This document shows positions 1 through 5,389 of a stretch of DNA of 22,446 bases, in pieces. The notes under the pieces were generated by a model. That model was not told where the DNA came from and did not search any database. It saw only the letters and a list, made by a program, of their open reading frames with translations. Source of the DNA: a virus; the IMG/VR virus record IMGVR_UViG_3300045107_000402, positions 1 through 22,446 of that record, one strand, 5' to 3'. The position numbers and the translations under genes were made by a program. The stretch's first letter is position 1. Each line of letters begins with the position of its first letter.

Positions 1-319
1 TGTCACCAGTATCGCAGCGCTTTCCTTCTATGATGCACTTACTAGCATCACACTGTTTAACAACAATTGAATGTCCAGCTCTTCTAATCATTGAGTTCAT
101 AAGACGTGCTGATATTTCAATCTTACCCTGGATATTCCAAATTCCACCATTTAAAGCGATCATAGGTCCAATGCCTAGCTCTCTGGCTGCCAATAAAATC
201 ATCAATATCTTACTTTCATTTCCTATGCCATTGTATAATCCAGAAGCTGCAGCATTTCTAGAAAGAGATATCATGGTTTGAAATTCATTTTCACTAGGAA
301 CTGCTGGTAAGTTGTTCAT
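1..319 (-). CDS. RecT-like single-strand annealing recombinase (C-terminus outside window)
   Basis: The 106 visible codons give the N-terminal part of a protein that resembles phage single-strand annealing recombinases of the RecT type. These coat single-stranded DNA and anneal complementary strands during phage recombination and repair. The recognisable block is residues 45-74: ARELGIGPMIALNGG, then IQGKIEISARLM, the pattern of an N-terminal helix followed by the conserved basic core. The start is the ATG at 317-319, preceded on this strand by AAGGA about seven bases upstream. The next gene upstream in the same direction encodes a PD-(D/E)XK nuclease, so the two would form an exonuclease plus annealing pair like RecE/RecT or lambda Exo/Beta. 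That context is as important as the sequence similarity. The gene runs off the left edge, so its length and C-terminal domain are unknown. Confidence 0.72.
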   Translation of the reverse strand, partial: MNNLPAVPSENEFQTMISLSRNAAASGLYNGIGNESKILMILLAARELGIGPMIALNGGIWNIQGKIEISARLMNSMIRRAGHSIVVKQCDASKCIIEGKRCDTGD

Positions 320-393
320 AAAAAATCCTTGTCGTTTTTGCTAATTTTTCTTATAAAGTAATATGTGTTAGAGGTTGGTAATTATCCTTGTAG

Positions 394-475
394 CGTTCTC
401 TCTGTTTCTTATCCACTTACGCATAGAGAACGTTGATTTGTTGCTAGCCACTTTGCATAGAGAAGTGGCTTTTTT
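394..475. repeat. Two hairpins built from an imperfect 17-18 base direct repeat
   Basis: The gap between the nuclease and annealing genes has two inverted repeats. Arms 394-401 and 425-432 are CGTTCTCT and AGAGAACG; arms 446-453 and 463-470 are AGCCACTT and AAGTGGCT. Both sit on an imperfect direct repeat, CCACTTACGCATAGAGAA at 413-430 and CCACTTTGCATAGAGAA at 448-464. The shared segments mean CCACTT at 413 could also pair with AAGTGG at 463, giving an alternative larger fold. Confidence 0.6.
446..475 (+). terminator. Probable intrinsic terminator (rightward)
   Basis: An 8-bp stem (AGCCACTT with AAGTGGCT, 9-base loop) is followed on the plus strand by five T. It has the form of a rho-independent terminator for rightward transcription. 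No plus-strand gene upstream of it is visible. On the minus strand, where the flanking genes lie, there is no T run after the stem, so leftward mRNA should pass through. Confidence 0.5.
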
Positions 476-1025
476 ATATATACTCCATATAATCTTCTTC
501 TTTATCGAAAAATGTCTTGTAAACATCTAGACATTTTAAGAACATGTCGAAGTTTTCTTTGTAAGAATATATCTTTGCTTCATTTCCCATTTTTGACAGC
601 TGAATAAATTCAATTCTTGAAATATTATATCCATTTTGCCTACATAGATAAGCATAAGCAGATCCTTGAAGTGGCCATGTTTTATTTTCTTTAGATGATG
701 TTTTGATATCAATTAAGACAAGATCTTCTTTATCTTGATAAATGGCATCTATTTCTCCTGTAATCATATATTTATCACAATAAAATCTAGATGGCCTGTC
801 GATAAATTTTTTACCATCCATCCACTTTTTAAAGCTTTCAATATATCCATCATATGTGTTTCCAAACGGGAAAATACCTATTTCATCCATGACAGCTGTG
901 CATATCTCATGAACTTTAGATCCTCTTTCTCCAGCTTTACTTAATACAATTGGATTAACTTTACTCAATCCTGAGAAAGGGCTTAATACTTGTGTTACTC
1001 TAAGATAATCTTTATTCTTAGCCAT
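474..1025 (-). CDS. PD-(D/E)XK (RecB/Cas4/RecE-like) exonuclease
   Basis: A 183-residue protein with the ordered motifs of the PD-(D/E)XK nuclease superfamily: a basic/histidine segment RGSKVHE (residues 34-40), GEID (90-93), an IDIK core (105-108) and the Q-x3-Y motif (Q120, Y124). D93, D106 and K108 are the expected metal and catalytic residues. Phage members of this family, such as RecE-like and Cas4-like exonucleases, resect DNA ends to give single strands for the annealing protein. Here that partner would be the RecT-like gene just downstream, about 155 bases away. The protein is short for a RecE nuclease domain but complete, with all core motifs. It overlaps the upstream gene by 8 bases, which suggests translational coupling in one leftward operon. 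Confidence 0.8.
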   Translation of the reverse strand: MAKNKDYLRVTQVLSPFSGLSKVNPIVLSKAGERGSKVHEICTAVMDEIGIFPFGNTYDGYIESFKKWMDGKKFIDRPSRFYCDKYMITGEIDAIYQDKEDLVLIDIKTSSKENKTWPLQGSAYAYLCRQNGYNISRIEFIQLSKMGNEAKIYSYKENFDMFLKCLDVYKTFFDKEEDYMEYI

Positions 1026-1302
1026 ATTCCTCCATGAGATATTCAGTTTCTTTTATAAATAAATCTTTGAATTCCTTTTCATTTTGAGCAATAGCCACAA
1101 AATCTATTGGATAAAAATCAAGATCTTCAGCTATTTTTTCTGCTTCTGGAAGACCTTCTTGCCACGAATAATGCAAAACCTTAGCAAATTCTTCCGCATA
1201 TGAAGAATGAACTATTTTACTTATCTTTTTTAAGACTTCATGTCTTCTACATTGCATCTCTTGATTTATTATTTCTTCTTTTTCGTATTCAAAATTCAAC
1301 AT
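1018..1302 (-). CDS. Hypothetical protein, recombination operon
   Basis: A 94-residue acidic, mostly helical protein that I do not recognise. The reading frame is open further, to a TTG at 1314, but the ATG at 1300-1302 is the better start. It has GGAG six bases upstream, and that GGAG would lie inside the coding sequence if TTG were used. The 3' end overlaps the nuclease gene by 8 bases, so the two are probably co-translated. No Cys/His motif, membrane segment or signal peptide is visible. Its position suggests an accessory early protein, but that is inferred only from context. Confidence 0.65.
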   Translation of the reverse strand: MLNFEYEKEEIINQEMQCRRHEVLKKISKIVHSSYAEEFAKVLHYSWQEGLPEAEKIAEDLDFYPIDFVAIAQNEKEFKDLFIKETEYLMEEYG

Positions 1303-1355
1303 TTCAAGCTCCAATGTGGGGTGTGTAAGGTATTTTAATCCTCCAGATTTTGTAA

Positions 1356-1541
1356 TTACACACCTCCATTCACATATTCTCTTATTACCTTGATATCATT
1401 CATCATACGATAGATTTCCCAACTATATCTTTCTAACTCTAAGCAGACATTTGTGCTATAAATTTTTTCATTTTCAGCTGCTATTTCGAGGCTTGTGCAA
1501 AGTCTATTGGCTGTTTCGATCAATTCATCTAATGCTGACAT
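1356..1541 (-). CDS. Hypothetical small helical protein, first gene of leftward operon
   Basis: A 61-residue, almost entirely helical protein with an ELIETANRLCTSLEIAAENE segment. It has no recognisable family. The start is well supported: ATG at 1541 is preceded on this strand by CCTAGGAG with a spacing of about eight bases. It is the first gene after the divergent control region, so it is the promoter-proximal member of the leftward recombination operon, in the position where lambda-like phages carry small early regulators. Function unknown. Confidence 0.6.
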   Translation of the reverse strand: MSALDELIETANRLCTSLEIAAENEKIYSTNVCLELERYSWEIYRMMNDIKVIREYVNGGV

Positions 1542-1631
1542 AATTTATTCTCCTAGGTGATTAAGATTTTTTAGCTGCTACAACCTGCTGCTTATTAGGC
1601 AGTCATCAGGGAGACTTGCTTTGATGAGTTA

Positions 1632-1661
1632 AATATACACAAATGTGACATTTTTACACAA
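1632..1661 (-). promoter_or_regulatory. Leftward early promoter candidate with embedded operator
   Basis: Reading leftward, a weak -35 (TTGTGT, 1656-1661) is followed after 18 bases by a good -10 (TATATT, 1632-1637). A 10-bp palindrome, CACAAATGTG at 1638-1647, fills the spacer next to the -10. A near copy, TACAAATGTGA at 1662-1672, lies 24 bases away on the -35 side. Repressor binding to this pair would block the leftward operon. Confidence 0.5.
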
Positions 1662-1668
1662 TACAAAT

Positions 1669-1718
1669 GTGAAAAAATTTCATTATTGAGTTAAAATAAC
1701 TCTATGTGTTAACGTTAA
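1669..1718 (+). promoter_or_regulatory. Rightward promoter candidate with palindromic operators
   Basis: GTGAAA (1669-1674) and TAAAAT (1692-1697), 17 bases apart, form a plausible promoter for the HTH gene. The second ACAAATGTGA copy overlaps the -35, and the palindrome GAGTTA-AAA-TAACTC (1688-1702) covers the -10. A perfect 10-bp palindrome TTAACGTTAA follows at 1709-1718, near the expected transcription start. The arrangement resembles a lambdoid immunity region, but which protein binds is unknown. Confidence 0.45.
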
Positions 1719-1743
1719 GATTAAGATTTCTAAAGGCTTTATA

Positions 1744-1935
1744 ATGGATCTTAGAGAATATTTATTTAGACATAGACTATCCGTCGTGGATTTTAGCAAA
1801 ATTATTGAATGTGATAGGGCATACCTATCAAAAATAGTCAACGGTAAACTAAAACCAAGTAAAAGATTAGCTAAAGATATTGAAGAGGCCACAAATGGAG
1901 AAGTCACTGCATCTGAATTATTAGAGGAAAAGTAA
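1744..1935 (+). CDS. Small Cro/CI-type helix-turn-helix regulator
   Basis: A 63-residue protein that consists essentially of one HTH domain of the lambda Cro/XRE type. The segment at about residues 15-40 (VVDFSKIIECDRAYLSKIVN, then GKLKPSKRLAKDIEEAT) has the usual layout: helix 2, a turn, recognition helix 3 with AYLSKIVNG, then the K-P-S helix 4 start. No dimerisation or cleavage domain follows, so it is more like Cro than a full CI repressor. It starts at the ATG right after the divergent control region, with a weak AAAGG site upstream. It is the obvious candidate to bind the palindromes at 1638-1718 and govern both directions. Confidence 0.8.
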   Translation: MDLREYLFRHRLSVVDFSKIIECDRAYLSKIVNGKLKPSKRLAKDIEEATNGEVTASELLEEK

Positions 1936-2029
1936 AGCAGTGAATAAGCTGGATGCAAACATTAAATCAATCTTTTTAAGAGACTAGAAGGCCCAAAACA
2001 AATTCTTAAGATAGCTAAAAGGAGAGATA

Positions 2030-2293
2030 ATGGAAAAAATAGATCTCATTTTATGGATTGTCAGCGGAGGTTTTGGCTTGATGCTGGTAATGTGGCATAC
2101 TCTCAATAAACGAATAGATGATGTGAAAGTGGGCCTTGAATCTAGAATAGATAAATTAGACAACAAAGTTGATCGATTAGATGAAAGACTAAGAACGATC
2201 GATACACATGTAGCTGTAATCGAGAATAATTTGACTCATCTTATGTGGCGCGAGCACTTGCCCCCAGCTAAAGAGGCGAACTCTTCAGAGTAG
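2030..2293 (+). CDS. Small membrane protein with coiled-coil tail
   Basis: An 87-residue protein with one strongly hydrophobic segment (about residues 6-24, LILWIVSGGFGLMLVMW), followed by a long heptad coiled coil (about 28-70, LESRIDKLDNKVDRLDERL and onward). The start has a good AAAGGAG site. The shape, an N-terminal anchor plus a helical rod, is seen in spanin inner subunits, XhlA-like proteins and superinfection-exclusion proteins. Nothing in the neighbourhood looks like a lysis cassette, so I do not assign it to one. Its stop codon lies directly against the stop codon of the next, oppositely directed gene. Confidence 0.7.
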   Translation: MEKIDLILWIVSGGFGLMLVMWHTLNKRIDDVKVGLESRIDKLDNKVDRLDERLRTIDTHVAVIENNLTHLMWREHLPPAKEANSSE

Positions 2294-2416
2294 TTAAAAT
2301 AGCCACCATATCCCTACCACAAAAATTAGAAAAAATACACAAAAAGAGTAGATCATAATCCTGAATTCTGACTGCTCTTTGAATGCTTCTGTAATTTCTA
2401 ACCAAACTTTTTTCAT
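2294..2416 (-). CDS. Micro-membrane protein of 40 residues
   Basis: A short leftward frame encodes a 40-residue protein with a charged N-terminus (MKKVWLEITEAFKEQSEFR) and a single hydrophobic segment filling the rest (IMIYSFCVFFLIFVVGIWWL). The ATG at 2414-2416 has AGGAG four bases upstream. The stop codon (2294-2296) abuts the stop codon of the preceding plus-strand membrane protein, so the two membrane genes converge with no gap. The hydrophobic pattern with a terminal W-W and the good ribosome site argue for a real gene despite the length. It could be an exclusion or accessory lysis peptide; no family is recognised. Confidence 0.5.
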   Translation of the reverse strand: MKKVWLEITEAFKEQSEFRIMIYSFCVFFLIFVVGIWWLF

Positions 2417-2502
2417 ACACTCCTGATCATATTCTCAGGTCATTGTGAAAGAATTATTCGTAAAATTCAATGAATAATCTTATCAAATGTTTTTAAAATA
2501 TC

Positions 2503-2576
2503 TTGCCCTTTATCGAAAGAATATCTATACATTTTTTGCGAATGAAAACGTTAAGATATGCGTTAGATATCTTAAC
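2503..2576 (+). promoter_or_regulatory. Rightward promoter followed by a perfect inverted repeat
   Basis: TTGCCC (2503-2508) and TATACA (2526-2531) are 17 bases apart, a plausible sigma-70 promoter for the genes starting at 2607. Just past the expected start site lies a perfect 10-bp inverted repeat, GTTAAGATAT (2550-2559) and ATATCTTAAC (2567-2576), with a 7-base spacer. There is no T run, so an operator or a 5' mRNA stem fits better than a terminator. AACGTTAAGAT at 2548-2557 recurs at 1711-1720 as AACGTTAAGA. Confidence 0.5.
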
Positions 2577-2606
2577 TTGTTAGGAAATTTAAGTTAGAGG
2601 AAAATT

Positions 2607-2891
2607 ATGAAATCTTATCCACCTTCATTAGACAAAATTCTTGAACACTGTCCTCAAGCCGGAGCTCTTTACACGCGTGTCTGGAGAGACAGAAATAAAG
2701 ATGGAGGGGAGTTCGTCATTTATACAAAAGAGACCATTGTCACCGAATATGCACTTTCATGGAAGAAATTCAAAAATGATCTTCGTTTGCTAAAAAAAGA
2801 GGGAGTTATTGGATTCTCCATATCGTCAAATGACAAAGTGCGCATCGTCTTATTAGATTTCCATTCTTTGAAAAATGAAAAGGCCGCATGA
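2607..2891 (+). CDS. Winged-helix-like small protein, early operon
   Basis: A 94-residue protein whose central part (about residues 20-85) reads like a winged helix: a helix, a YTKETIVTEYALSWKKFKNDL helix-turn-helix stretch, LRLLKKEGVIG, then a beta wing (FSISSNDKVRIVLLDF). Such domains are common in phage replication and transcription regulators. The ATG at 2607 has GAGG upstream. It overlaps the next gene by 4 bases (ATGA), so the two are co-translated. The pair sits between a promoter with an operator-like repeat and the replication module, which suggests an early regulatory role. The family is not firmly identified. Confidence 0.6.
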   Translation: MKSYPPSLDKILEHCPQAGALYTRVWRDRNKDGGEFVIYTKETIVTEYALSWKKFKNDLRLLKKEGVIGFSISSNDKVRIVLLDFHSLKNEKAA

Positions 2892-3193
2892 TAAGAAAGC
2901 GCAAACATTACATGTGTTCAGAATGCCTAAAAGCCATTCAGGATAAAGGAGAGATGTTTACAGAGATTCTAAAAATGATTTTAGAGTCATTTATAATCTT
3001 AAAAAGGCCTGTAATAATTAAGGGAATTTTTATTATTCCTTCCGTTATCGAATATCTGGAAAGAAATAAATACATAGTGACAACTGAATTTCCAGAAGGG
3101 GAAGAAGATGCCATCCTAGCCAAGCCTTTGGGTCATATCTTGCTAGAACATACTTATCCTTTTTTTTGTTTTGAACATGATAAGCATCAATAA
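2888..3193 (+). CDS. Hypothetical protein with possible Cys/His metal site
   Basis: A 101-residue protein, translationally coupled to the preceding gene through an ATGA overlap. It has a CxxC pair near the N-terminus (MCSEC) and a CFEHDKH segment at the C-terminus; the four Cys/His groups could bind zinc if the ends come together. The middle is rich in Ile and Leu (FIILKRPVIIKGIFIIP), a beta or amphipathic region rather than a clear membrane segment. I do not recognise the family. It is the last gene before the structured leader of the replication initiator. Confidence 0.6.
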   Translation: MIRKRKHYMCSECLKAIQDKGEMFTEILKMILESFIILKRPVIIKGIFIIPSVIEYLERNKYIVTTEFPEGEEDAILAKPLGHILLEHTYPFFCFEHDKHQ

Positions 3194-3231
3194 ATAGCCT
3201 TATACACATGCTAGAGCGCTGCAATAATCAA

Positions 3232-3260
3232 TTGATTTTAAATGATCAGAAAATTAGGAT
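3232..3260 (+). promoter_or_regulatory. Candidate promoter for the initiator leader
   Basis: TTGATT (3232-3237) and TAGGAT (3255-3260) are separated by 17 bases. The predicted start, near 3267, is where the antisense transcript is expected to end. Each hexamer matches consensus at four of six positions, so this is a moderate call. Confidence 0.4.
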
Positions 3261-3267
3261 AGGTGCC

Positions 3268-3347
3268 AAAAAAAAGAAAACCCCGATTTGCGGTCGGGGG
3301 TTTTCGGAGACCACTATAGAGAAGAGTGGGCCACTAGTAGAATGTGC
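3268..3347 (-). ncRNA. Predicted antisense RNA against the replication-initiator leader
   Basis: The minus strand has a complete small-RNA gene with no reading frame. The promoter (3353-3380) has a perfect TATAAT at 3353-3358 and TTGAAA at 3375-3380 with a 16-base spacer. The terminator has a 6-bp G/C stem (arms 3281-3286 and 3294-3299, 7-base loop) followed on this strand by TTTTCTTTTTTTT (3280-3268). The transcript would be about 80 bases and fully complementary to the start of the initiator mRNA leader, including the arm GGAGACCAC (3306-3314). This is the layout of countertranscripts that control plasmid initiators (R1 CopA, pT181, pSK41 types). Inferred from sequence only. Confidence 0.62.
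3281..3304. terminator. Hairpin terminator, strong leftward and weak rightward
   Basis: CCCCGA and TCGGGG pair across a 7-base loop. Leftward, the stem is followed by a run of 12 T broken by one C, a strong intrinsic terminator. Rightward only GTTTTC follows, so readthrough into the initiator gene is expected. Confidence 0.7.
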
Positions 3348-3445
3348 CCACCATTATATCAGACTTGAAATATATTTCAATTCTTTTTCTGAAAAAATTT
3401 CAGAAAATTTCCCTCTGGTGGTCTCCATAACAAATTGTATGGAGA
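3306..3445 (+). promoter_or_regulatory. Structured initiator leader with mutually exclusive helices over the ribosome site
   Basis: GGAGACCAC (3306-3314) pairs perfectly with GTGGTCTCC (3418-3426) and encloses three further hairpins: GTGGGC with GCCCAC (3326-3331, 3346-3351), the 16-base palindrome at 3365-3380, and a 10-bp stem with 3-base loop (3385-3394, 3398-3407). The same 3' arm can instead pair TCTCCAT (3422-3428) with ATGGAGA (3439-3445), burying the GGAGA ribosome site of the initiator gene. The two folds exclude each other. Confidence 0.65.
3353..3380 (-). promoter_or_regulatory. Promoter of the antisense RNA
   Basis: On the minus strand, TTGAAA is followed after 16 bases by a consensus TATAAT. 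It is the best sigma-70-like match I found in the window. No leftward reading frame follows, only the small RNA and its terminator. Confidence 0.6.
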
Positions 3446-3451
3446 ACTGCT

Positions 3452-4531
3452 ATGTCTGATCGATTCATTAAGTTTATACCTTCCTTAGAAAGTGATTATT
3501 TACAAGAACACCATCCAAATGCTTTTTTGCTCTTATGTCATATAGCTAAAAGAGCACGCCGAATATCTGGTCATCCCGATGGATTAGAAATTGGAGAAGC
3601 TTACATCGGAGATTACAGAAAAGCTGGCATCGAAACTGAGATGAAATATAGGACAGCTAAGAAAGTTTTGGAACAGCGACAACATGTCAAAATTATCGAA
3701 ACTTGCAGAAATTGCAAAAAATCAACGACCAGGATAACGACCAAAGGAACTCTTGTAAAGTTATTAAGATCAGATATTTGGGATATAAATTCTGATCATA
3801 TTAACGATCAAGATAACGACCGGATAACGACCAGACAACGACCTGATAACGACGAACAAGAAAGAAAAAGAATGAATAAGAATGAAAAAGAAAAATGCAT
3901 AAAGGAAAAAGTCATTTCGATTGATGAAGGTCAAGAAAATCAAGTGGCCGTAAACCAGGATTTTTCAGGAAATGAAATTAAACATAACGTACACTATCAG
4001 TCTTTTTCCCCTCTTAATTATTCAAAACCTAGCAAAAAAAAAGAAGCCGTTCCGGCTTCTCCGCTCGCAGCTGAGCTGCTCGCTGCTTTTAATTCTTCTC
4101 TTTTAAAGAATATTCCAGAAGTAGCAGGCAAACCCGCTAGCTCACAAGACGCTAAACATTTTGATAAACTCTTAAAAGATTACTCTTCAGAGGAAATTCA
4201 ATCTGTTATCGATTTTTCCCACAAAGACAATTTTTGGAGTCAACATGTCCATACTCCAAATTACCTGAAGCTTAAATTTAGCAAGCTTCTAGCTGCTAGT
4301 CGCAGAAAGAAAAAAGAAATTTTACCCCTTAAAGATTCCATTAGAGACGAAATAAAAGAGCGGTTTAAGCATGGTCAAGAATATAATGGAGCTGAATGCT
4401 ATATAAACGAAGATTCCATTGCTTTTACTCGTGGCATGACTCATCATCAAATACGATTTACTGAGAAAGGATTTTGGGACCAATTCAATAATATCCTACG
4501 TAAATTAGGAATCAATGAAAATGGCTTCTGA
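3452..4531 (+). CDS. Lambda-O-like replication initiator with internal origin
   Basis: A 359-residue protein that reads as a phage replication initiator. The N-terminal part (about 1-110) has a winged-helix layout with AFLLLCHIAKRAR, then GLEIGEAYIGDYRKAG and TAKKVLEQRQHVKI. A hydrophilic linker (about 115-165) is encoded over the iterons. The C-terminal part (about 210-290, ELLAAFNSSL to KLLAASRRKKK) resembles the conserved C-terminal domain of phage replisome organisers, which bring in helicase. The ATG at 3452 has GGAGA about seven bases upstream, and that site is inside the switchable hairpin described for the leader. Its last codons overlap the next gene. I recall similar N-termini in chlamydia-like bacteria, but this was not checked. 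Confidence 0.72.
   Translation: MSDRFIKFIPSLESDYLQEHHPNAFLLLCHIAKRARRISGHPDGLEIGEAYIGDYRKAGIETEMKYRTAKKVLEQRQHVKIIETCRNCKKSTTRITTKGTLVKLLRSDIWDINSDHINDQDNDRITTRQRPDNDEQERKRMNKNEKEKCIKEKVISIDEGQENQVAVNQDFSGNEIKHNVHYQSFSPLNYSKPSKKKEAVPASPLAAELLAAFNSSLLKNIPEVAGKPASSQDAKHFDKLLKDYSSEEIQSVIDFSHKDNFWSQHVHTPNYLKLKFSKLLAASRRKKKEILPLKDSIRDEIKERFKHGQEYNGAECYINEDSIAFTRGMTHHQIRFTEKGFWDQFNNILRKLGINENGF
3724..3854 (+). repeat. Iterons (candidate replication origin) inside the initiator gene
   Basis: Seven copies of a 7-base core AACGACC occur in one orientation, in two groups, starting at 3724 and 3736, then 3803, 3815, 3826, 3837 and 3848. The first of the second group is AACGATC and the last AACGACG. Most are preceded by GAT. 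Spacing is 11-12 bases, about one helical turn. Because 11 is not a multiple of three, the protein is not repeated in one frame, which argues that the DNA is selected. An A-rich purine tract (3854-3912) follows, as in lambda ori. Confidence 0.7.
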
Positions 4532-4907
4532 CTATCTTAAGAACTTAAATTTTACTGAAGATTGGATAAAGAATTTTAATTTAAATAAACTTGAAAAATC
4601 TGCTTATCTTAAGCAAATGTATGTTCTTATCTCTCGAGACGAAAAAAGCACAAAATCCACTGTTATTTTCACTTACAAACCTCCAAAGCCCTGCTCTATG
4701 GGAAATTACAGCTGTGTTATTTCTTTACATAGCAACCATCAAGACTTTATAAGAGAAATGAAATTGGCATATGAAACAATTCGCGATTTCTGTTTAAAAA
4801 CAAAAGATGTGATTGAATTCGAAAACGATGATGGCTCACTAACTAATTCTTTGCCCTATACAATCAATCAAAACACACAGGTTGGTATGATGGTAGCTAA
4901 CTCATGA
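4521..4907 (+). CDS. Hypothetical protein following the initiator
   Basis: A 128-residue protein of unknown family. It has mixed helix and strand character, with a central beta-rich part (STVIFTYKPPKPCSMGNYSC) and a helix at about 75-100. Two ATG codons are possible, 4515 and 4521. AGGA at 4507-4510 is closer to normal spacing for 4521, although 4515 cannot be excluded. Either way the gene overlaps the end of the initiator gene, so translation is probably coupled. The position suggests a role in DNA replication or its control; nothing in the sequence proves it. Confidence 0.6.
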   Translation: MASDYLKNLNFTEDWIKNFNLNKLEKSAYLKQMYVLISRDEKSTKSTVIFTYKPPKPCSMGNYSCVISLHSNHQDFIREMKLAYETIRDFCLKTKDVIEFENDDGSLTNSLPYTINQNTQVGMMVANS

Positions 4908-4945
4908 AAAATTTGGTACAATTCGAAATAAAAGAGGTTTAGTAA

Positions 4946-5389
4946 ATGAACATAGAAATCGTCGAATTCTATCCCATTCCAAGCAAAAAAAAGAAATTGA
5001 TGGGAACCCTTCATGTTTACTGGATTGAAGCCTGCTTGGACATTCGTGGAATCTTAACTTCCTATAATGGAAGTAGCTGGTATTTCAAATTTCCTTCCAA
5101 AAAGGGGATAGATCCAGAGACCGGTCAAGAAGTTTTTTATCCAGTCTTAAGCTTTTCTGACCCAAACAAATGGAAAGAAATGATAGCACAGACTAGATCA
5201 AAGGGCATAGAATACATCACAGATAACTTCCTAAACAATAAGGACGGCCGTATGGACAAAAAAATTAGACAAATTGAAAAGAGCGTAAAGAAAAGTGAAA
5301 AGGAGCTTAAAGAACTCGAAAAAATGGATAAAAAACAAGATAAAAAACTTGAAAAATGCGATAGCAAGATGATGAGGAAAAAGAAATGA
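4946..5389 (+). CDS. SpoVG-like domain protein with charged coiled-coil tail
   Basis: A 147-residue protein in two parts. Residues 1-75 resemble the SpoVG fold, a small nucleic-acid-binding beta domain: LDIRGI near 32-37, WYFKFPSKKGID near 47-58, then FYPVLSFSD. This matches the SpoVG order of DIRVID, a hydrophobic strand, MPSKR and a P-I segment. Residues 95-147 are a Lys/Glu coiled coil (KSVKKSEKELKELEKM). GAGG lies about nine bases before the ATG. It overlaps the next gene by 4 bases, and that gene is a diverged copy of the same domain. SpoVG proteins bind DNA or RNA and act as regulators; a replication or regulatory role is inferred. Confidence 0.6.
   Translation: MNIEIVEFYPIPSKKKKLMGTLHVYWIEACLDIRGILTSYNGSSWYFKFPSKKGIDPETGQEVFYPVLSFSDPNKWKEMIAQTRSKGIEYITDNFLNNKDGRMDKKIRQIEKSVKKSEKELKELEKMDKKQDKKLEKCDSKMMRKKK

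Noticed and set aside
30-281. 83-codon plus-strand frame at the left edge
   Set aside because: It is the reverse strand of the RecT-like gene, which has a ribosome site and conserved motifs.
413-464. CRISPR repeat
   Set aside because: Only two imperfect copies with a 17-base interval; no further units and no cas genes.
3208-3459. 83-codon plus-strand frame
   Set aside because: It runs through the terminator hairpin, the antisense RNA gene and the nested leader helices, has no ribosome site and no protein-like composition; the RNA structure explains the sequence better.
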